From Glaciecola sp964643575 (GTDB lineage Bacteria > Pseudomonadota > Gammaproteobacteria > Enterobacterales > Alteromonadaceae): a stretch of DNA of 27,454 nucleotides. The notes below the pieces were generated by a model. The model did no database searches, had not been told where the DNA came from, and was given only the letters and a program-made list of their open reading frames with translations. The number at the start of each line of letters is the position of its first letter. The first letter of the stretch is position 1. The position numbers were made by a program, and so were the translations under genes. Shown here piece after piece: positions 14,772 to 22,399 of this stretch. The stretch covers positions 1 to 27,454 of the forward strand of contig CAZXTD010000044.1 of NCBI GenBank assembly GCA_964643575.1, read 5' to 3'.

Positions 14772-15839
14772 ATGCTATTACTTTTTATATATGTGTTTAT
14801 TGCACTTGGCTTTTCGTTTTTGTGTTCAGTTGCCGAGGCGGTAATCTTGAGCGTTTCTCAAGCTTATATTTCTTTGCTCGAAAAAGACAAAAAACCCTCT
14901 GGTAAGCTACTTAATCAACTTACAACTGATATTAACAGACCCCTTTCGGCGATTTTAACGCTCAATACGATTGCACATACGATGGGGGCGGCTGGCGCGG
15001 GCGCACAGGCGGCTTCAGTATTTGGTGATGCATATTTGGGTATCATCTCGGCGATTCTAACTTTGTTGATTTTAGTTTTTTCTGAAATCATCCCTAAAAC
15101 GCTCGGCGCAACCTATTGGAAAGTATTAGCGCCTGCAACGGCTTACTTCCTAAAATATCTAATCTTCGCGTTATATCCTTTTGTAAAAATGTCACAAAAG
15201 CTCACTAGTGGCTTCACTGAAGAGAGCCCACTGAAGGGTTTGAGCCGAAGTGAGTTGCTTGCCATGGCAGAACTTTCCGGCAAAGAGGGCCAGTTGGCCA
15301 ACCAAGAAGCGCTATTTTTGCAGAACTTACTTTCTTTACACGAACGCCAAATTAAAGATGCAATGACGCACCGTACTGTTGTGTTTTCGTTGCCAGAAGA
15401 AATGGATGTGGCTGAATTTGTTGAAAAGCATTCGGATATTGCGTTTTCACGTGTACCCGTTTATGAGGGTAGCGAAAGCGAAAACATTACCGGTTACGTA
15501 ATGCGTACCGAAATATTACTTGCACATGCGAAGGGTGAAAACCAAAAGCCATTGTCTGATTACGCAAAGCCCTTGGTGACATTATTAGGTGACATGCCTT
15601 TATCAACTACCTTCGATCATTTCCTTAACTCTCGCGTTCATATGCTTTTGGTTGTAGATGAATATGGCGGCCTTGAAGGAATTCTAACGCTTGAGGATTT
15701 GCTCGAGAGCTTATTGGGCATCGAAATAGTTGACGAGCAAGATACTACCGTGAGTATGAAGCGCCTCGCAAAAATAATGTGGAAGCGGCGTGAAAAACGC
15801 ATGGTGCAGCAGTTTCAAAAGCCTGACAGCACAAGTTAA
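14772..15839 (+). CDS. CNNM/CorC-type membrane protein with CBS pair
   Basis: A 355-residue protein. Residues 1-25 (LLFIYVFIALGFSFLCSVAEA), about 58-105 and 115-140 form the membrane part of the DUF21/CNNM domain. It contains FCSVAEA-like and SEIIPKTLG motifs and a glycine/alanine-rich stretch (HTMGAAGAGAQAA). The soluble part has a CBS pair: MTHRTVVFSLPEE begins the first and VDEYGGLEGILTLEDLLE closes the second, the latter being the hallmark of TlyC/CorC relatives. The protein ends soon after the CBS pair and lacks the usual C-terminal CorC_HlyC domain. Members are linked to magnesium or cobalt export, though annotation as hemolysin is common. The ATG has no Shine-Dalgarno at normal distance (AAAGGA is about 17 bases away). 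Confidence 0.87.
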   Translation: MLLLFIYVFIALGFSFLCSVAEAVILSVSQAYISLLEKDKKPSGKLLNQLTTDINRPLSAILTLNTIAHTMGAAGAGAQAASVFGDAYLGIISAILTLLILVFSEIIPKTLGATYWKVLAPATAYFLKYLIFALYPFVKMSQKLTSGFTEESPLKGLSRSELLAMAELSGKEGQLANQEALFLQNLLSLHERQIKDAMTHRTVVFSLPEEMDVAEFVEKHSDIAFSRVPVYEGSESENITGYVMRTEILLAHAKGENQKPLSDYAKPLVTLLGDMPLSTTFDHFLNSRVHMLLVVDEYGGLEGILTLEDLLESLLGIEIVDEQDTTVSMKRLAKIMWKRREKRMVQQFQKPDSTS

Positions 15840-15864
15840 ATTTCAGTCAGTTCTGATATTTGCT

Positions 15865-15889
15865 AACCTTTCTATTAAATAGAATGGTT
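15865..15889 (+). terminator. Terminator-like hairpin after the CNNM gene
   Basis: AACCTTTCTATT and AATAGAATGGTT form an 11-position stem with a single T-T mismatch and a tight loop. It lies 26 bp after the CNNM stop. The following bases are only mildly T-rich, so termination may be weak. Confidence 0.4.
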
Positions 15890-16004
15890 GTTGCTATTTA
15901 TCGCAATATTCTTTTTAAAAAATAGATGTAAAATAATCATCAATCAAGGCAAACATACTTTCAATTTGCTTTGTTATTTACTAACTATTTTTTGAGGAAT
16001 GACG

Positions 16005-16454
16005 ATGACTACTTTATTAAACAACTTATTTGTAAAAAACGAATCACTTGCGCCTTTAGCATTACGCTTAGCTGCGGGCAGCATTTTTGCGGCCTATGGT
16101 TCACAAAAGTTATTTGGCTGGTTTGGCGGGTATGGTTTAGATGGCACAGGTCAGTGGATGGAGTCGATTGGTTTGGCCCCTGGCTATTTAATGGCATTAG
16201 CGGCCGGAAGTGCTGAATTTTTTGGTGGCTTGTTATTGATCGCCGGTTTACTTACTCGTCCTACCGCTATTGTGTTGGCCTTTACCATGCTGGTTGCCAT
16301 AGTGACGGTGCACTTGCCTAATGGTTTGTTTATGGCAAATAACGGCTACGCATTTGGTTTAGCCTTAATGGCAATAGCATTGTCGGCGGCCGTATCAGGT
16401 GCTGGCAGATTTTCAGTAGACAACCTTGTGACGTTTTCTGACCAAAAAAGCTAA
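16005..16454 (+). CDS. DoxX family membrane protein
   Basis: About 149 residues with four predicted membrane segments and the DoxX signature. ALRLAAGSIFAAYGSQKLFG forms the first helix and conserved turn, followed by GYLMALAAGSAEFFGGLLLI, the helix after LTRPTAIVLAF, and AFGLALMAIALSAAVSGAGR at the end. DoxX proteins are inner-membrane proteins linked in different bacteria to quinone or thiosulfate oxidation, or to redox stress. Their role here is not evident. The start is ATG 16005, because GAGGA at 15994-15998 is six bases upstream; the ATG at 15999 abuts that Shine-Dalgarno. A convincing terminator follows. Confidence 0.87.
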   Translation: MTTLLNNLFVKNESLAPLALRLAAGSIFAAYGSQKLFGWFGGYGLDGTGQWMESIGLAPGYLMALAAGSAEFFGGLLLIAGLLTRPTAIVLAFTMLVAIVTVHLPNGLFMANNGYAFGLALMAIALSAAVSGAGRFSVDNLVTFSDQKS

Positions 16455-16499
16455 GGTGCACGAGCTTCCACTAGGAGTAAAAGCACAGAATAAACAAAC

Positions 16500-16533
16500 A
16501 AGGGCTTGCATGGCACACATGTGAGCCTTTTTT
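16500..16533 (+). terminator. Intrinsic terminator after the DoxX gene
   Basis: AAGGGCTTGCATG and CATGTGAGCCTTT form a 13-bp stem with three G-U pairs and a GCACA loop. It is followed by a run of six T (16528-16533). It also covers the end of the convergent gene at 16532. Confidence 0.7.
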
Positions 16534-16999
16534 AGTCAAACGCTTGTTCGCCTTGAAGCAAGTCGCTGACGATATAATCCCACGTTCGCATATGACGGTG
16601 AAATTTATTTTTTAGCTCTTTGGTTACTTCTTCATTATCACGCAAGTCGATAGGTATTTCAGACAATATGCGCCAATGATTAAGTGCACTGATTGCCGCC
16701 GCGCAAAGCTGTGCACAATTGGCAAAAGCCTGCTCGCTTTGCTTAAGGACTTGGTCAGTTTGCTCGCATAAAGGCTCGAGCATCGAACCGGTTATGGGCG
16801 CTAAGTTTTTGGTCACTTCATAGTCGCGCAACAGCTGTAAATAATCGAGATTAGAGGGCTCGATATCGTGCCCCGTTTCTTCGACTTGAGCCTGTATTGC
16901 ACGAGCGTAGCCCATGGTTTCGAAACTACTCAAATGCAGTTGTTGAAACATATTTTCGCGAGCCTGTAGCCGCGCATCGATAAATTTTTCTTCGTTCAT
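16532..16999 (-). CDS. Hypothetical protein, alpha-helical, 155 residues
   Basis: A 155-residue soluble protein, rich in Glu, Gln and Leu and predicted mostly helical, with no signal peptide or membrane segment. A central region contains cysteines spaced within helices (LEPLCEQTDQVLKQ and ANCAQLCAAAISAL). I do not recognise a family. The coding frame is continuous, with convergent placement against DoxX and a terminator at the junction, which supports a real gene. The ATG at 16997-16999 has no clear Shine-Dalgarno. The gene is divergent from nhaD, 223 bp away. Confidence 0.6.
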   Translation of the reverse strand: MNEEKFIDARLQARENMFQQLHLSSFETMGYARAIQAQVEETGHDIEPSNLDYLQLLRDYEVTKNLAPITGSMLEPLCEQTDQVLKQSEQAFANCAQLCAAAISALNHWRILSEIPIDLRDNEEVTKELKNKFHRHMRTWDYIVSDLLQGEQAFD

Positions 17000-17222
17000 A
17001 CACTTTTCGCTTTGCCGGTTTGTTCAAACATAATGAGTATTCACCATATCTATCTACCTGCAAAGCCAAGTATACAAGATGGACGAGAGGTTTTAAAAGT
17101 TTCGTCTTAAGAATCGCGACTATTGTCGTATTTGATGCGTAAACATGTGTGTGTATGCTGCACTGCAACAAGCTTCACAAACACCGGAATTGCTGGGTTT
17201 TTATACACAAGGGCTTATATTT

Positions 17223-18641
17223 ATGCTGCACGTACTCAAGCGTTTATTTGCGCTTACGCTTATCTTTGTTTTATCTAATGCTTATGCATCATCTGAGTCA
17301 CTAGGGCTCGATACTATCAACTTAACCAATTCAATTTTGGGTTACCTCGCGCTCGCTATATTTGTGATTGCCTATGTGTTTGTCATTTTAGAAGAACAAA
17401 TACATCTGCGAAAGTCTAAACCCGTGTTAGCGGCTGCAGGACTTATTTGGATACTAATTGCAGTCGCTTACCAAAATTCACCTAATTCGCATCAAGTAGA
17501 AGCCGCTATACGGCATAACTTTCTTGAATATGCAGAGCTATTTTTCTTTTTGTTGGTGGCGATGACCTACATCAATGCCATGCTCGAACGCGGCGTATTC
17601 GATAAACTTCGTGAAATTTTGGTTGCGAAAGGTTTAAGTTATAAAAGTTTATTTTGGTTAACCGGTGTGCTTTCATTCTTCATCTCGCCTATTGCCGATA
17701 ACTTAACAACGGCCTTGGTTATGTGTGCGGTGCTTATTGCGGTGGGTAAGCAAAAACCTAAGTTTATAGGTATAGGATGTATTAATGTGGTGGTCGCAGC
17801 AAACGCGGGTGGCGCATTCAGTCCTTTTGGCGATATTACAACGCTCATGGTATGGCAAAAAGGTATGGTGGAGTTCACACAATTTTTCAGTCTGTTTTTG
17901 CCATCTGTAGTCAACTTTATTATTCCCGCTTTTATCATGAGTTTTGCTGTACCAAAAGGCACACCTCAAGTTGATGCTAACAGCAGCCATGGCGAATTAA
18001 AGCCAGGCGGTATTGTCATTGTGTTTATGTTTTTGGCGACGATTGTAACGGCAGTATCGTTCCATACTTTCCTGCATATACCGCCGGTATTTGGCATGAT
18101 GTTTGGATTTGCATACCTTAAAATTTACTCGTATTTTTTAAAGTTACAATCGAAGAGTTGGGAGCAAGACCCTGATGCTTCGCCAGGCTCAACTCCTCAT
18201 GGGCAATACGGTAAGTTCGATATCTTTAATAAAATTGCGCAGGCCGAATGGGATACCCTATTTTTCTTTTATGGCGTGATAATGGCTGTTGGGGGATTAG
18301 GGTTTATGGGATATTTAGCGTTAGCCTCTGGCGCTATGTATACAGACCTCGGCGTGCTGCCGGCTAATATTCTCGTTGGTATTTTATCTGCCATAGTTGA
18401 TAACATCCCGGTGATGTTTGCGGTGTTGACCATGAATCCTGACATGAATCTTACTCAGTGGCTTTTGGTGACGCTTACTGCTGGAGTGGGTGGCAGTTTA
18501 CTCTCTATTGGCTCAGCTGCAGGGGTTGCCCTGATGGGGCAAGCTCGCGGATATTACACCTTTTTCGGGCACTTAAAGTGGACCCCGGTTATTGCACTTG
18601 GTTATTTTGCTAGCATTGGTGTGCATCTTTTGATTAATTAG
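17223..18641 (+). CDS. nhaD: NhaD-type Na+/H+ antiporter
   Basis: About 472 residues. The N terminus (LKRLFALTLIFVLSNAYASS) looks like a cleavable signal peptide, which is usual for NhaD. About 11-12 hydrophobic segments follow. Conserved blocks: HNFLEYAELFFFLLVAMTYI, FISPIADNLTTALVMCAVLI with the Asp-Asn pair in the membrane, NAGGAFSPFGDITTLMVW, SAIVDNIPVMFAV and SIGSAAGVALMGQARG. These match the NhaD family of marine gammaproteobacteria, which exchanges sodium or lithium for protons and helps in salt and alkaline stress. The start is ATG 17223, with AAGGG at 17209-17213; the frame upstream to 17145 would put unrelated residues before the signal peptide. No operon partner is seen. Confidence 0.92.
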   Translation: MLHVLKRLFALTLIFVLSNAYASSESLGLDTINLTNSILGYLALAIFVIAYVFVILEEQIHLRKSKPVLAAAGLIWILIAVAYQNSPNSHQVEAAIRHNFLEYAELFFFLLVAMTYINAMLERGVFDKLREILVAKGLSYKSLFWLTGVLSFFISPIADNLTTALVMCAVLIAVGKQKPKFIGIGCINVVVAANAGGAFSPFGDITTLMVWQKGMVEFTQFFSLFLPSVVNFIIPAFIMSFAVPKGTPQVDANSSHGELKPGGIVIVFMFLATIVTAVSFHTFLHIPPVFGMMFGFAYLKIYSYFLKLQSKSWEQDPDASPGSTPHGQYGKFDIFNKIAQAEWDTLFFFYGVIMAVGGLGFMGYLALASGAMYTDLGVLPANILVGILSAIVDNIPVMFAVLTMNPDMNLTQWLLVTLTAGVGGSLLSIGSAAGVALMGQARGYYTFFGHLKWTPVIALGYFASIGVHLLIN

Positions 18642-18711
18642 TCAGGGTTTACAGAACAGCTTGTATTAGCTTATAACTGATTGTAGGTCGATTACTGATA
18701 ACACTTCGTTG

Positions 18712-18717
18712 TATAAT
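18712..18717 (+). promoter_or_regulatory. Probable -10 box upstream of yadG
   Basis: A perfect TATAAT lies 83 bp before the ABC transporter ATG. No good TTGACA-like -35 is seen 16-18 bases upstream, so promoter use may depend on an activator or on extra contacts. Confidence 0.45.
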
Positions 18718-18752
18718 ACGGCGCTGATATTAAGAATCGAACATTATGAGGC

Positions 18753-18779
18753 GCAAAAAGTGGCTTTTCGACTTTTTGC
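18753..18779 (+). promoter_or_regulatory. Leader hairpin 1 upstream of yadG
   Basis: GCAAAAAGT (18753-18761) and ACTTTTTGC (18771-18779) form a perfect 9-bp stem with a nine-base loop. It lies between the TATAAT and the start codon, so it would be part of the 5' leader. It could be an attenuator or a protein-binding site. Confidence 0.4.
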
Positions 18780-18783
18780 ACTC

Positions 18784-18800
18784 TTCAATTGGGAATTGAA
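18784..18800 (+). promoter_or_regulatory. Leader hairpin 2 covering the yadG start
   Basis: TTCAATT (18784-18790) and AATTGAA (18794-18800) form a perfect 7-bp stem with a GGG loop. The likely Shine-Dalgarno GGGA (18791-18794) sits in the loop and the A of the ATG is the last base of the stem. Translation control at this site is plausible. Confidence 0.4.
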
Positions 18801-19768
18801 TGAAAGCACTGGACATAAAAAGCCTTGAAAAAACCTATAAAGGAGGCGTACAAGCGCTTCGTGGTATTGACCTCACAGTAGAGCAAGGCGATTTTTTTGC
18901 GCTACTAGGCCCTAATGGTGCAGGTAAATCTACGACTATCGGCATTATTTGCTCACTAGTGAACAAAACGTCGGGCAGCATTGACGTATTTGGTCACGAC
19001 TCAGTTCAACAAGAAGTGAAAGCGAAGTCATGTATTGGTCTGGTCCCTCAAGAGTTTAACTTCAATCAATTTGAAACGCTTATGCAAATCGTGGTTAACC
19101 AAGCAGGGTACTATGGTGTGCCGCGCTCCGTTGCCAAAGAACGTGCCGAAAAATACCTTAAACAGTTAGAGCTATGGGATAAACGCAATGCCAGAGCCAG
19201 AGAACTCTCTGGTGGTATGAAGCGCAGGCTTATGATTGCACGTGCACTCATGCACGAACCCAAAATGCTAATTTTGGACGAGCCTACAGCTGGTGTAGAT
19301 ATTGAAGTTCGCCGGTCTATGTGGACCTTTCTTAAAGAGATAAATGAACAAGGTATTACCATAATACTGACAACGCATTATTTGGAAGAAGCTGAAATGC
19401 TATGTCGCAATATTGCAATTATTGATAAAGGCATCATTGTAGAAAACACCAGTATGAAAGCCTTGTTGTCGACCTTAAATCTTGAAACTTTTGTTTTTGA
19501 CCTAGCATCTGGTGCACAAAGTATCTCTGTACCTGAGTTTGAGTCTCGGGCCAAAGACGACCAAACGCTAGAAGTGGATGTACCAAAAGATCGTAGCCTC
19601 AACTCTGTGTTTGAGCACTTTACCCAGCACAATATTAATGTGAGAAGCATGCGTAACAAAGCCAATAGGCTAGAAGAGTTATTTGTTCGGCTGGTCAAAG
19701 CCAGTCACTCACCTCAGTCGGAAGAAGAGTCAAGCGCAAACCATAGTACCAAGAGAGCAAAAGCATAA
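18800..19768 (+). CDS. yadG: ABC transporter ATP-binding protein, YadG-like
   Basis: A 322-residue ATPase. Walker A is GPNGAGKST (about residues 38-46), the Q-loop is LVPQEFN, the signature is ELSGGMKRR, Walker B is MLILDEPTAGVD, and the switch His is in TTHYLEEAE. After the ATPase domain, about residues 225-320 form a C-terminal extension with a charged, serine-rich tail (SPQSEEESSANHSTKRAKA). The sequence style matches E. coli YadG, part of an ABC-2 exporter of unknown substrate, though the C-terminal extension seems longer here. The stop overlaps the permease ATG by one base. Two hairpins in the leader, the second touching the start codon, hint at post-transcriptional control. Confidence 0.9.
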   Translation: MKALDIKSLEKTYKGGVQALRGIDLTVEQGDFFALLGPNGAGKSTTIGIICSLVNKTSGSIDVFGHDSVQQEVKAKSCIGLVPQEFNFNQFETLMQIVVNQAGYYGVPRSVAKERAEKYLKQLELWDKRNARARELSGGMKRRLMIARALMHEPKMLILDEPTAGVDIEVRRSMWTFLKEINEQGITIILTTHYLEEAEMLCRNIAIIDKGIIVENTSMKALLSTLNLETFVFDLASGAQSISVPEFESRAKDDQTLEVDVPKDRSLNSVFEHFTQHNINVRSMRNKANRLEELFVRLVKASHSPQSEEESSANHSTKRAKA

Positions 19769-20538
19769 TGAACAGTCTTAATTTTGTTGCCCTAAAAACG
19801 ATTTGGATTAAAGAGTGCACACGTTTTTTGCGTATTTGGGTGCAAACATTGGTGCCTCCGGCGATTACAATGTCTTTATATTTTGTGATTTTTGGTAATT
19901 TGATAGGCAAACGTATCGGTGAAATGGGCGGATTTAGCTACATGGAATTTATTGTGCCTGGTCTTATTATGATGTCTATTATCACCAACTCTTATTCAAA
20001 TGTGTCGTCGTCGTTCTTTAGTGCGAAATTTCAACGAAATGTTGAAGAGCTCTTAGTTGCTCCAGTGCCTACTTGGGTCATTATTATGGGTTTTGTGGGT
20101 GGTGGTGTTGCTCGTGCAATGATAATTGGCGTTATCGTAACCTTCGTATCGATGTTTTTTGTTGACGTACAAATTCATAACTTTTTTGTTATTGTTGTGA
20201 CTTTATTGCTCACTTCAATTTTGTTTGCTACCGCGGGTCTGATAAACGGTATATATGCAAAATCTTTTGACGATATTAGTGTCATCCCTACGTTTGTATT
20301 AACCCCTTTAACTTATTTGGGCGGCGTTTTTTATTCTTTAACCCTATTACCTAGCTTTTGGCAAACAGTTAGCCAAGCTAATCCCATTGTGTATATGGTA
20401 AATGGCTTTCGATATGGATTTTTAGGTGTGTCAGACGTAAATCACTGGATATCAATTGCTTTGTTGATTGGTTTTAACCTTATCCTATTAACTTTAGCGC
20501 ACCGTTTATTAAGTAAAGGCGTGGGTATTCGCAGTTAG
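19768..20538 (+). CDS. yadH: ABC-2 type transporter permease, YadH-like
   Basis: A 256-residue inner-membrane protein with six predicted segments in the ABC-2 layout. The N-terminal cytoplasmic helix has KTIWIKECTRFLRIW, and IVPGLIMMSIITNSYSNVSS follows the first segment. The conserved region KFQRNVEELLVAPVPTW is the contact site for the ATPase. Later segments include FATAGLINGIYAKSFDDIS and the PLTYLGGVFYSL block typical of this family. It overlaps yadG by one base (TAATG), so the two form one transporter. The exported substrate is unknown, as for its enteric relative. Confidence 0.9.
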   Translation: MNSLNFVALKTIWIKECTRFLRIWVQTLVPPAITMSLYFVIFGNLIGKRIGEMGGFSYMEFIVPGLIMMSIITNSYSNVSSSFFSAKFQRNVEELLVAPVPTWVIIMGFVGGGVARAMIIGVIVTFVSMFFVDVQIHNFFVIVVTLLLTSILFATAGLINGIYAKSFDDISVIPTFVLTPLTYLGGVFYSLTLLPSFWQTVSQANPIVYMVNGFRYGFLGVSDVNHWISIALLIGFNLILLTLAHRLLSKGVGIRS

Positions 20539-20540
20539 AG

Positions 20541-20570
20541 CGATTTGAGGCGATGCAAGGTGATGTAAGG
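20541..20570 (+). repeat. Three imperfect 10-bp tandem repeats
   Basis: CGATTTGAGG, CGATGCAAGG and TGATGTAAGG lie head to tail just after the yadH stop and 20 bp before the next ATG. They share the form YGATKYRAGG. The repeat may be chance or a binding site in helical phase. Confidence 0.35.
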
Positions 20571-20590
20571 TTTTGACGGCCAAATAATAT

Positions 20591-21340
20591 ATGGAAAACA
20601 AAGCACGAAGCGTTATCAGTAATCAAACGAGCATCCATGAGGATCTTGAGCAAATATTGGTTCGACACAAACAATCCACGTTTAAAAGGCCAATTGCCGA
20701 GCATACTCGACAAGCTTTTTTAACTATCATTAAGTGGCTTGAAAACTGGGAAGGCGATGTCGTTCTAGACTCTTGCTGTGGGGTAGGTGAAAGTACGCTT
20801 AATATTGCACACAAATACCCTCACGCAAAAATAATCGGTGTCGATAAATCTATCGCTCGGCTTGATAAGCATAAAAGCTACAAAGTGAAGCAAAACCAAG
20901 AAGACGAGTCCAATTATCGGGTTATTCAGGCTGACCTAAACGATTTTTGGCGATTACTGGCTGATTACATTAGCGCTAATAAACCACTTTGGCGTATTAA
21001 AAAGCATTTCATATTATATCCCAACCCTTATCCTAAAAAAGCGCAAATAGGTAAACGTTGGTATGCTAGCGCTCTAATGCCATATATCATTGAACTGTGT
21101 GACAATATTGAAGTGCGTTCTAATTGGAAATTGTATGTGCAGGAGTTTCTATTTGCCGCCCAGTTTTACGGTTTACAAGGGCAGATTTCTGAGCTCGGAT
21201 GTGAGCTTGCAAAGAGTCCAGAAAAGAGTCAGTTGCAAGAGCGCTATCGAGCAATAACGCCGTTTGAACGAAAGTACCTCGACGCCAATCAAATTTGCTT
21301 TAAATTAGTCATTCTACCCTCAGGCTGCGACAAGCTATAA
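20591..21340 (+). CDS. TrmB-like SAM-dependent methyltransferase (divergent paralog)
   Basis: A 249-residue protein of the tRNA (guanine-N7) methyltransferase type. It has the early RPIAEHTRQAF, the SAM-binding motif I VVLDSCCGVGEST (about residues 57-69), IIGVDKSIARL as motif II, and FILYPNPYPKK (about 140-150) in place of the PDPWPKK of true TrmB. The later KRW-YAS resembles the KKRH region. True TrmB has EIGCG or EIGFG at motif I, so this is a separate branch and may methylate another base or not act on tRNA. Its 3' end overlaps the convergent EAL gene by 52 bp. No clear Shine-Dalgarno precedes ATG 20591. Confidence 0.75.
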   Translation: MENKARSVISNQTSIHEDLEQILVRHKQSTFKRPIAEHTRQAFLTIIKWLENWEGDVVLDSCCGVGESTLNIAHKYPHAKIIGVDKSIARLDKHKSYKVKQNQEDESNYRVIQADLNDFWRLLADYISANKPLWRIKKHFILYPNPYPKKAQIGKRWYASALMPYIIELCDNIEVRSNWKLYVQEFLFAAQFYGLQGQISELGCELAKSPEKSQLQERYRAITPFERKYLDANQICFKLVILPSGCDKL

Positions 21341-22008
21341 CCTTGGCCAAAGCCAATTCCCATGCTTGTCATGCTATCTAGGGTGTTGTCGTCTTCTATG
21401 TGTTCGGCGATGAGTTGGCAATTGCTTTGTTTACAGAAATCAAAAATTTCTTGTATCTGGTGCTTACCACCTCCATTGTGTGCATACCTTGTGACGAGCT
21501 CGCCTCGTAATTTTATGGCTTTTACGCCGGCTTCAACTAACGGTTCTAAAACACTATCAAACTCATAAATATCGTCTAAAGTTACATGTAAGTTGGGTAA
21601 TTTGTGTAGTAGGTTGGTTACTAAATGTGGGTGCGACTTGATGCTATCGTAAGCTATTTCCACGCCAATTAGCTTACTCGCTACGCCACTACATAACTCT
21701 TGCATCCAATCTATTAAATTTGCGTCACGTAAATCTGTTTGGAACATATTGATGCTCCAAGGCATTTTTCTGGGTAAACAATAGGCACTTGAGAGCTGCA
21801 ATATACGCTTGGTAAGCTCCGCATTCGATTGCTCACGATTGACTATGTATAAAAACTCACAAGGCAGGTAAATGTTGTCGTCTTTACTTATCAAGCGTGC
21901 CAGACACTCATACCTTACGACTTTGTGATTAGCCAAATCATAGATTGGCTGAAAGTAGGGTACTATTTGTTCTATTGAGAAACTGTCTACTACGGTACGC
22001 GGCTGCAC
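21289..22008 (-). CDS. Stand-alone EAL-domain protein with divergent motifs
   Basis: A 239-residue protein made only of an EAL domain (c-di-GMP phosphodiesterase fold), with no GGDEF or membrane part. The signature reads YECLARL in place of EALLR. Positions matching the eight key residues can be traced: Glu34, Asn87, Glu117, Asp145, Asp146, Lys166, Glu202 and Gln222. However, the ITE motif after Glu117 is IAY, and loop 6, usually DFGTG, is DIYEF. Loop 6 controls metal binding and dimer activation, so activity may be low or lost and the protein may act as a c-di-GMP sensor or partner-binding protein. The start is GTG 22008, with AGGA six bases upstream on the minus strand. It overlaps the TrmB-like gene tail to tail. 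Confidence 0.8.
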   Translation of the reverse strand: MQPRTVVDSFSIEQIVPYFQPIYDLANHKVVRYECLARLISKDDNIYLPCEFLYIVNREQSNAELTKRILQLSSAYCLPRKMPWSINMFQTDLRDANLIDWMQELCSGVASKLIGVEIAYDSIKSHPHLVTNLLHKLPNLHVTLDDIYEFDSVLEPLVEAGVKAIKLRGELVTRYAHNGGGKHQIQEIFDFCKQSNCQLIAEHIEDDNTLDSMTSMGIGFGQGYSLSQPEGRMTNLKQI

Positions 22009-22399
22009 ATTTATTCCTAGAGGATATTTTTTGACCTATATCTTGTTATCCGACCAAAATGCAAAGCCTTTAGTGTTTATTGAGTGAAACACCTATTTTA
22101 TTCATGTAAGCGATTTCTTGGCGTTGTCGATATCAATACAAAGCTTATTTAAATTAAACTAAAGTCTAAATGAAAATGAGCTACTAAGCTTGATTTTGTG
22201 AAAGCCTATCTGAAAACTTTCAGAACAACTTGGTAAATCGACTAAAATCGGGTAAAGTTCTGTGCCGTTTTTTGACGCTATATTTGTGATAAATAGTAGT
22301 ATAAAGTGACGAGTGCGAATGATTAAATGCTTGTGTGCAAATTGGTCATCATCTTTTATAAATAACGTAAGTTAGAAAGAATTAGGTAAGGGTCGTAAA
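22009..22399. other. 391-bp divergent intergenic region
   Basis: An AT-rich spacer between the EAL gene and panP that should hold both promoters. A small perfect inverted repeat CTGAAA/TTTCAG lies at 22210-22223 and could be an operator. I could not pick promoter hexamers with confidence and saw no RNA gene. Confidence 0.4.

Noticed and set aside
15971..16216. 81-codon plus-strand frame ahead of and inside the DoxX gene
   Set aside because: Out of frame with the conserved DoxX protein, which has a better Shine-Dalgarno and full family motifs.
17639..17990. Two overlapping minus-strand open frames inside nhaD
   Set aside because: Both are antisense to conserved membrane-helix coding sequence; no independent support.
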